NCBI GenBank assembly: GCA_002505685.1
Contig: DAVT01000135.1
Span: 1 to 7,953 of the forward strand
Length of the DNA stretch: 7,953 nucleotides
From: Euryarchaeota archaeon UBA501
GTDB taxonomy: Archaea > Thermoplasmatota > Poseidoniia > Poseidoniales > Thalassarchaeaceae
Reading direction: 5' to 3'
Shown: positions 6,701 to 7,953 of the stretch, in pieces
How positions within the stretch are numbered: the stretch's first letter is position 1
Layout: the number at the start of each line of letters is the position of its first letter
Translations under genes and position numbers: made by a program
The notes under the pieces: model-generated
The model's input: only the letters and a program-made list of their open reading frames with translations
The model's database searches: none
Told to the model about the DNA's origin: nothing

Positions 6701-7166
6701 CTCCGAAACATCTGGTCCTCCTAGCACATCTCGCCCGAGTGGTCCTTCGAGAACATCTCGAAAATCCAGTCCGGGAATGCGCCCGGGTGCCCCTGCAAAA
6801 CAAAGTGTAGTCGAACCCGAAAAGCCCGTCAGAAAGACGCGTAGAACCGCTGCCAGCCCTACGAATGAAGGAGCGGTCCGGAAAACGCGGAGAACTGCGA
6901 AGAGTCCACAATCTGATGCGGCTCCAAGAACCCGCAAATCACGCCGAACTGCGGCTGAACCCAAACAATCGCGAAAGCGACGCTCAAGCACTTCCTTTGA
7001 CGATCTGTTTGGGGCTGATGAAAAACCAGATTTCGATGCGGCCGTTGTGGCAGCCAAAGAGCGACTTATTGTCGGTGATTCAGAACAAAGTGTTCTAGCT
7101 CGATTGCAATCTGAAGGATGGAATGTCAAGCAATCAAAATTCATCCTCGGACATGCTAGGCCTTGA
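696..7166 (+). CDS. Giant membrane-anchored surface protein with FG-GAP propeller and thrombospondin type 3 repeats
   Basis: This 2156-residue protein is probably an extracellular calcium-dependent adhesion, recognition or structural protein anchored in the cell membrane. No catalytic motif was recognised. Visible order: signal peptide 1-19; propeller-like repeats about 80-320; seven FG-GAP calcium loops at about 337, 396, 459, 519, 581, 633 and 689; further propeller-like repeats about 737-1134; 21 thrombospondin type 3 calcium loops about 1138-1890 with recurring cysteine pairs; transmembrane helix 1902-1923 followed by Arg-Arg; cytosolic tail 1924-2156. The tail has an acidic tract (1932-1950), a Pro/Ser/Arg-rich linker with RGPP motifs, basic RKTRRTA-like repeats (about 2046-2099) and a predicted helical C-terminal module. 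The ectodomain has many N-x-S/T sequons, consistent with N-glycosylation. FG-GAP and type 3 repeats are known calcium-binding extracellular modules; the adhesive role is inferred. The reading frame is intact throughout. The start is chosen from the GGTGAT Shine-Dalgarno. Confidence 0.93.
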   Translation: MRLTPFILVALMVLTPLSAMTSILLPEQTTSESVDLTEGWGESWSGSTVTLEGTDWEVLETRGLGDWQTTLLEGMSDDIEDLDVAISPDQTIKACGYNATDESLEVYTLSPDGATTRVTVDSDGNVGRGCSIIIDYRGFARIAYLDVDESALKVVRENDYTPMTGDDWLVRTLVNDVTITASPEIAIYSNGSIAIAYQDADTGGLHLMRYTGSWWRHTPMVTSGAAEDIVLNIDVNDVLHLSFVDTLNQRVAVISLEGDVRTFSVVDEGEGVGQPLGHHLDSTTRAQLVYGIDDGTGLRIVRDLAGRDDGRISPEPYLVLETNASTEFGTDANSNGDFNADGYSDLIYGEPGANDSTGAIHIHYGSVSGYAQTPDLSLFGGHQGARFGASLAMIGDADGNGYDDILVGAPNQNNATGNTTGAAALYSGFATGLNPNPVWAKWGTTTDGLFGANVGAAGDVNGDGYADFMVCEKGWEGPDEGLGKVHIHLGNSTISTQSVEIVGHEDNLILGYSILGLGDGNGDGFDDIVIGSSMDITDVSGRGRAQVHYGGINGIDSTANHTWSVMTQWTLLGNSLSALGDVNNDGYDDFAISEILDDKLWIFHGHEDGYPENPTTLMDIENGWGWNIQTAGDINDDGLVDFLIGDVQGGIQLVAGTNTSQLVEPGTEFYSRSGNANSLLGRILSAGGDADRDGTHEFLYASTTRMEDGVSTGGSIVIKETRDWELSDLPFNFTVNSLDLAVDAQGRTQLLLDTDSGVYHYERANEHLTSADPWGATFLGTPQSASMVVSAAGQSTVVHADGTNLAFERREGATILSNTLSTQHTSYGIDQSIALKSDGFIVGAFTKNDNSVLFVNQTAGGIDLDVVSSGAPIDSVRTVLLLDENETPHIIWAMDSELKLGIQNGTSWDTHTLTTDVESQFSAQLAANGSLAIAAWTVTGSTGLVAEWWASDGTSWSRNSTIDVDAPSPAGSVDMRLDGNDIHILWSNLSGNLDAQLARIDSNGITMEELPEMQHSGGALFLLEDGYLLPGNLSNQPGSHVLVDESGNHSISIECSLLSHITVVESDGLWAFCPNDWAEILVFEISDKSIPMITLRSDVLAHYHPAVVRNETGVWSILTEGPLSAFRTEAILLQIHQDTDRDFIPDFADDLPQFGGQWTDSDGDGYGENLDAPSADLCPTIEGYSAYGHHGCGDVDGDGFANIVDDCSNSGKSWRDVLGCPDSDGDGWSDPSGEPGWDGDRHPTNWMQAIDTDGDGRYDNHGPDCCGQNAESDEFPLDPQQWVDADGDGWGDNSSAPTGDKCPGVEGGSIYDRGGCLDSDGDGYSDPEPPTSSKPYGWTYNATRCYNSWVDDEGNTRAAGEHCADLYPWAEDDTSSENICLTRCNEQWGDRDGDGYGDNSSEDAWNRDAFPLDWTQFEDEDGDGYGNNNSEGATNPDDCPTIWGNSTVDKKGCTDTDGDGHSDFYTYESYVVNNVTLRANESGDALPEDPNQWRDKDGDGFGENPIGENWDRCPEIPGALRGTPGPGCELAENDDDGDNVANDEDDCPSTPEDEIANSDGCSPSQIDTDGDSVFDHEDICPDTPSGDEVNEVGCSLSQTNIDTDGDGVNDVDENADQLDLCPNTAEEDYGDVDENGCAPSQLDTDGDGVTDDLDACPDTRTGSTVTSDGCTEVGVDTDNDGFEDTEDSFPSEPTQWADEDEDGFGDNWADGSWNDTREGTVGEWVLNAANPDSCPEESGTSDNSAWAGTGTEVILGCVDSDSDGWADSIDWDADEPTQWADVDEDGFGDNKSGSMGDQCVGQPGIADVDGDTGPHKNGCPAPDEDDDGVFNNLDQCQGTDANTTVDASGCAAYQRDTDDDGVSDDVDQCPGTPADDWNLVDRNTGCTPTQLEEDEESSMGGILQYVGIGFGVIFGLLVIIFVVRRIRGGQIDWDDEEDDFYADDDDEDDWSPFGGVATSSPAPTRSFSPPQQTSTPSPVSRGPPMGGSSRGPPVQSRGPPTRSETSGPPSTSRPSGPSRTSRKSSPGMRPGAPAKQSVVEPEKPVRKTRRTAASPTNEGAVRKTRRTAKSPQSDAAPRTRKSRRTAAEPKQSRKRRSSTSFDDLFGADEKPDFDAAVVAAKERLIVGDSEQSVLARLQSEGWNVKQSKFILGHARP
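936..1660 (+). repeat. First propeller-like repeat block (about five units)
   Basis: Residues about 81-320 show five degenerate units of a strand-turn-strand-strand pattern. Examples are DLDVAISPDQ, GCSIIIDYRG then ARIAYLD, SPEIAIYSNG then IAIAYQD, DIVLNIDVND then LHLSFVD, and LGHHLDSTT then AQLVYG. This pattern (hydrophobic strand, D/N-G turn, hydrophobic strand ending in Tyr/Phe-x-Asp) is typical of beta-propeller blades of secreted repeat proteins. No specific family is claimed. Similar units resume after the FG-GAP block. Confidence 0.5.
1701..2850 (+). repeat. Seven FG-GAP (integrin alpha type) repeats forming one beta-propeller
   Basis: Seven calcium loops of the type GDxNxDGxxD recur every 52-63 residues: GDFNADGYSD, GDADGNGYDD, GDVNGDGYAD, GDGNGDGFDD, GDVNNDGYDD, GDINDDGLVD and GDADRDGTHE. 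The first several are followed by a hydrophobic (I/V)xGxP-like segment and a strand ending in xxHYG or similar. Seven is the number of blades in integrin alpha propellers, so this block is probably one complete domain. The sixth and seventh loops are the most degenerate. FG-GAP propellers elsewhere bind ligands, often proteins or glycans; the ligand here is unknown. Confidence 0.88.
2904..4100 (+). repeat. Second propeller-like repeat block (about nine units)
   Basis: Residues about 737-1134 contain roughly nine further strand-turn-strand units resembling the block before the FG-GAP domain. Examples are LDLAVDAQGRTQLLL, DQSIALKSDGFIVGAF, VLLLDENETPHIIWA, FSAQLAANGSLAIAAW and VDMRLDGNDIHILWS. 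The last units (LFLLEDGYLLPG, ITVVESDGLWAF, PAVVRNETGVWSIL) are weaker. The count is by eye and may be off by one or two. Together with the first block this gives about 14 units, enough for two seven-blade propellers. Confidence 0.45.
4107..6362 (+). repeat. Thrombospondin type 3 repeat region with 21 calcium loops and paired cysteines
   Basis: Residues about 1138-1890 contain 21 acidic loops, mostly DxDGDGxxD; the first and a few others are degenerate, such as DTDRDFIPD and DEDDDGVFN. Between most loops sits a Cys-x(10-25)-Gly-Cys pair such as CPTIEG...GC, about 13 pairs in all, expected to form disulfides outside the cell. Two unit types alternate. The long type carries a P-x-Q-W/F-x-D lead-in and ends GDN or GEN. 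The compact type, DTDGDGVTDDLDACPDT...GC, resembles the repeats found in thrombospondins and in OmpA-linked bacterial proteins. Such regions bind many calcium ions and form stiff stalks, here probably raising the propellers above the membrane. Confidence 0.92.
4677..4856 (+). other. Cysteine-containing insert within the type 3 repeats
   Basis: Between the loops DSDGDGYSD and DRDGDGYGD lie about 60 residues without a calcium loop. They contain four cysteines in the contexts TRCYN, EHCAD, NICLT and TRCNE, several Trp and Tyr, and an N-A-T sequon. The length is much greater than the usual spacer, and four cysteines allow two local disulfides. It may be a small separate subdomain or a decayed repeat unit. 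Confidence 0.5.
6399..6464 (+). other. Transmembrane helix of the giant protein
   Basis: Residues 1902-1923 (ILQYVGIGFGVIFGLLVIIF plus two Val) form one hydrophobic span. It is preceded by the acidic EEDEESS stretch and followed by Arg-Arg-Ile-Arg. The positive-inside rule puts the repeats outside and the 233-residue tail in the cytosol. The helix is rich in small Gly residues spaced every two to four positions, which may favour helix packing. Confidence 0.92.
6489..6545 (+). other. Acidic tract just inside the membrane
   Basis: Residues 1932-1950 read as an almost continuous Asp/Glu run broken only by aromatic Trp, Phe and Tyr and one Ala. At DNA level it is a GAT/GAC/GAG-rich stretch. It lies eight residues after the membrane helix and contrasts sharply with the strongly basic distal tail, so intramolecular or lateral electrostatic contacts are possible. 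Confidence 0.8.
6633..6750 (+). repeat. RGPP-rich disordered linker
   Basis: The tail between the acidic tract and the basic repeats contains SRGPPMGG, SSRGPPVQ, SRGPPTR and TSGPPSTSR in close succession, with almost only Ser, Thr, Pro, Gly and Arg around them. This composition predicts intrinsic disorder. Similar RG/P-rich segments in other proteins bind nucleic acids or SH3-like domains; nothing here shows which, if either, applies. Confidence 0.65.
6831..6989 (+). repeat. Four basic RKTRRTA-like tail repeats
   Basis: Residues about 2046-2098 contain VRKTRRTAASP, VRKTRRTAKSP, TRKSRRTAAEP and SRKRRSSTS, spaced about 15-16 residues. The DNA uses different synonymous codons in each copy (AGAAAGACGCGT against CGGAAAACGCGG), so the repeat is kept at protein level rather than being a recent duplication. 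The density of Lys/Arg next to Ser/Thr resembles histone-tail-like or phosphorylatable basic segments. Function unknown. Confidence 0.75.
7023..7163 (+). other. Small C-terminal helical module of the giant protein
   Basis: The last 47 residues (from Asp2110) break the low-complexity pattern: DFDAAVVAAKERLIVG, then SVLARLQSEGWNVKQSKF and ILGHARP. Regular hydrophobic spacing suggests two or three amphipathic helices with a Gly-Trp turn, a size and pattern reminiscent of UBA-like or short oligomerisation modules. No family assignment is made. It follows a FDDLFG short linear motif-like segment. Confidence 0.5.
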
Positions 7167-7180
7167 AGCGTGTGTGTACG

Positions 7181-7201
7181 GGCGCCGTCTTCGACGGCGT
7201 C
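7181..7201 (+). promoter_or_regulatory. GC-rich hairpin between the giant gene and the next gene
   Basis: GGCGCCGTC and GACGGCGTC pair over nine base pairs (seven perfect, one G-U, one closing G-C) around the loop TTC, 14 bases after the stop codon of the giant gene. No T-rich tract follows, so it is not a classical intrinsic terminator and does not match typical T-rich archaeal termination. It may protect the 3' end, attenuate read-through or sit in the leader of the next gene. Confidence 0.45.
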
Positions 7202-7246
7202 AACCTATTCAATGGCCTGCACTCCGCTAGGTACAGGCGGACAGTT

Positions 7247-7953
7247 ATGGCTGAGGATGAACTGGAAGGAGCAGTCCTACCTGATGGGATTGAGGTGGAT
7301 GAAACCTCAGCCTATTTTGGAATCACAGACTCCAGTGAACTCATCAATCGATTGGCAGAAACAGATCGTCTGAATGGTCTTGGAGAATTTCTCTCAATCA
7401 CCAGTGATTTACTTCTCAAACAGGCCAATTTCGATTTTGATGTTGCAGCCACAAGATTGGAAGTTGAAGCGGGTGAAATTTACTGGCTTCTCTCCGGTCC
7501 ATTTGCCCTTTTGTCTTGGACAGATCCGATTCGTTCGTATTTGGGAATGGAGGATTCTATGGGTAACCCAGGTGGCCCGGACCCCGGTTTGGCAACAACC
7601 GAAAAAGATGCATTGGACGCATTCAATGACCCCTTTAGACTACTGAAAATGCTCGCGATAGGGCACACATGTGGCGGATTACAGGAATTGGATCAGTATT
7701 TGGCCAATTTTGAGGCTTGGATGCAGGACGTGCCTGGAAACAAAGTGCGATTTTTAGCCCTCCATCAACAAATCAATGGTGTATTGCGAGAATCTCAATC
7801 GGGAGGCGACGTTTCTAGCCTGTCCTCGCTTACAGGAGGGCCCGTCACCAAAGTATCCGTCGAGACACCATCGGGTATGGAAAGCATCGAAGCAAAACCA
7901 GAACCCGAGCCAGAACCTGAACCAGAACCAGAACCGGAGCCTGAGCCAGAACC
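7247..7953 (+). CDS. Unrecognised acidic soluble protein with Pro-Glu repeat (partial)
   Basis: I do not recognise this protein. It has 235 visible codons and continues past the right edge. There is no signal peptide (starts MAEDELEGAVLPDG) and no clear membrane helix, although IYWLLSGPFALLSW at about residues 78-91 is hydrophobic. Residues 1-190 look like an alpha-helical globular domain, with segments such as SELINRLAETDRL, DAFNDPFRLLKMLAIGH and LQELDQYLANFEAW. A Gly/Ser-rich linker follows and then, from residue 218, an alternating Pro-Glu repeat to the edge, which usually acts as an extended spacer to another domain. The ATG has a weak AGGCGG upstream at 7235-7240. The frame is open further upstream, and a GTG at 7172 would add 25 residues. 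It is co-oriented 80 bp behind the giant gene, so co-transcription is possible. Confidence 0.75.
   Translation, partial: MAEDELEGAVLPDGIEVDETSAYFGITDSSELINRLAETDRLNGLGEFLSITSDLLLKQANFDFDVAATRLEVEAGEIYWLLSGPFALLSWTDPIRSYLGMEDSMGNPGGPDPGLATTEKDALDAFNDPFRLLKMLAIGHTCGGLQELDQYLANFEAWMQDVPGNKVRFLALHQQINGVLRESQSGGDVSSLSSLTGGPVTKVSVETPSGMESIEAKPEPEPEPEPEPEPEPEPE
7898..7953 (+). repeat. Hexanucleotide (CCN GAR) repeat encoding Pro-Glu
   Basis: From 7898 to the window edge the sequence is nine consecutive CCN-GAR units plus the first two bases of a tenth, with varied third positions (CCA, CCC, CCT, CCG; GAA, GAG). The encoded (PE)n is a rigid, extended spacer type known from TonB-like and other periplasm- or surface-associated proteins. 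The mixed codons show it is not a fresh slippage product. Its full length cannot be seen. Confidence 0.9.

Noticed and set aside
6515..7144. Minus-strand open frame of 209 codons
   Set aside because: It is antisense to the tail of the giant gene. Its Arg/Gly/Pro/Ser-rich translation is what the biased codons of the sense strand produce, and it has no recognisable domain or ribosome site.
7181..7201. Intrinsic terminator after the giant gene
   Set aside because: The stem is good but no T-rich stretch follows, so only a hairpin of unknown role is claimed.

Overview
The window looks like chromosomal DNA of an archaeon, most likely a marine Thermoplasmatota of the Poseidoniales (Marine Group II) type. 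That placement is an inference. It rests on a giant secreted, membrane-anchored protein combining integrin-type FG-GAP and thrombospondin type 3 repeats with an acidic/basic cytosolic tail, on moderate GC content and on a GGTGAT Shine-Dalgarno. No rRNA or other phylogenetic marker is present to prove it.

Layout. (1) Positions 1-587, minus strand: the 5' part of a thiamine pyrophosphokinase gene that runs off the left edge. Its nucleotide-binding and thiamine-binding motifs are readable. (2) Positions 588-695: a divergent intergenic region with a perfect 21-bp palindrome (645-665) and a Shine-Dalgarno at 686-691 that fixes the start of the next gene. No convincing TATA box is seen. (3) Positions 696-7166, plus strand: one 2156-residue gene fills about 80% of the window. 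Its product has, in order, a signal peptide, a first set of beta-propeller-like repeats, a seven-blade FG-GAP propeller, a second and longer set of propeller-like repeats, about 750 residues with 21 calcium-binding thrombospondin type 3 loops and paired cysteines, one transmembrane helix, and a 233-residue cytosolic tail. The tail consists of an acidic tract, a Pro/Arg/Ser-rich linker, four basic RKTRRTA-like repeats and a small helical C-terminal module. (4) Positions 7167-7246: a short intergenic region with a strong hairpin. (5) Positions 7247-7953, plus strand: the first 235 codons of an unrecognised soluble protein that enters a Pro-Glu dipeptide repeat at the right edge.

The thiamine enzyme has no evident functional link to the other two genes. 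The giant protein and the downstream gene are co-oriented and only 80 bp apart, so they may be co-transcribed, but the sequence does not show it. The most noteworthy object is the giant protein. A calcium-stabilised ectodomain suited to adhesion or recognition is joined through one membrane helix to a highly charged intracellular tail of unknown purpose.
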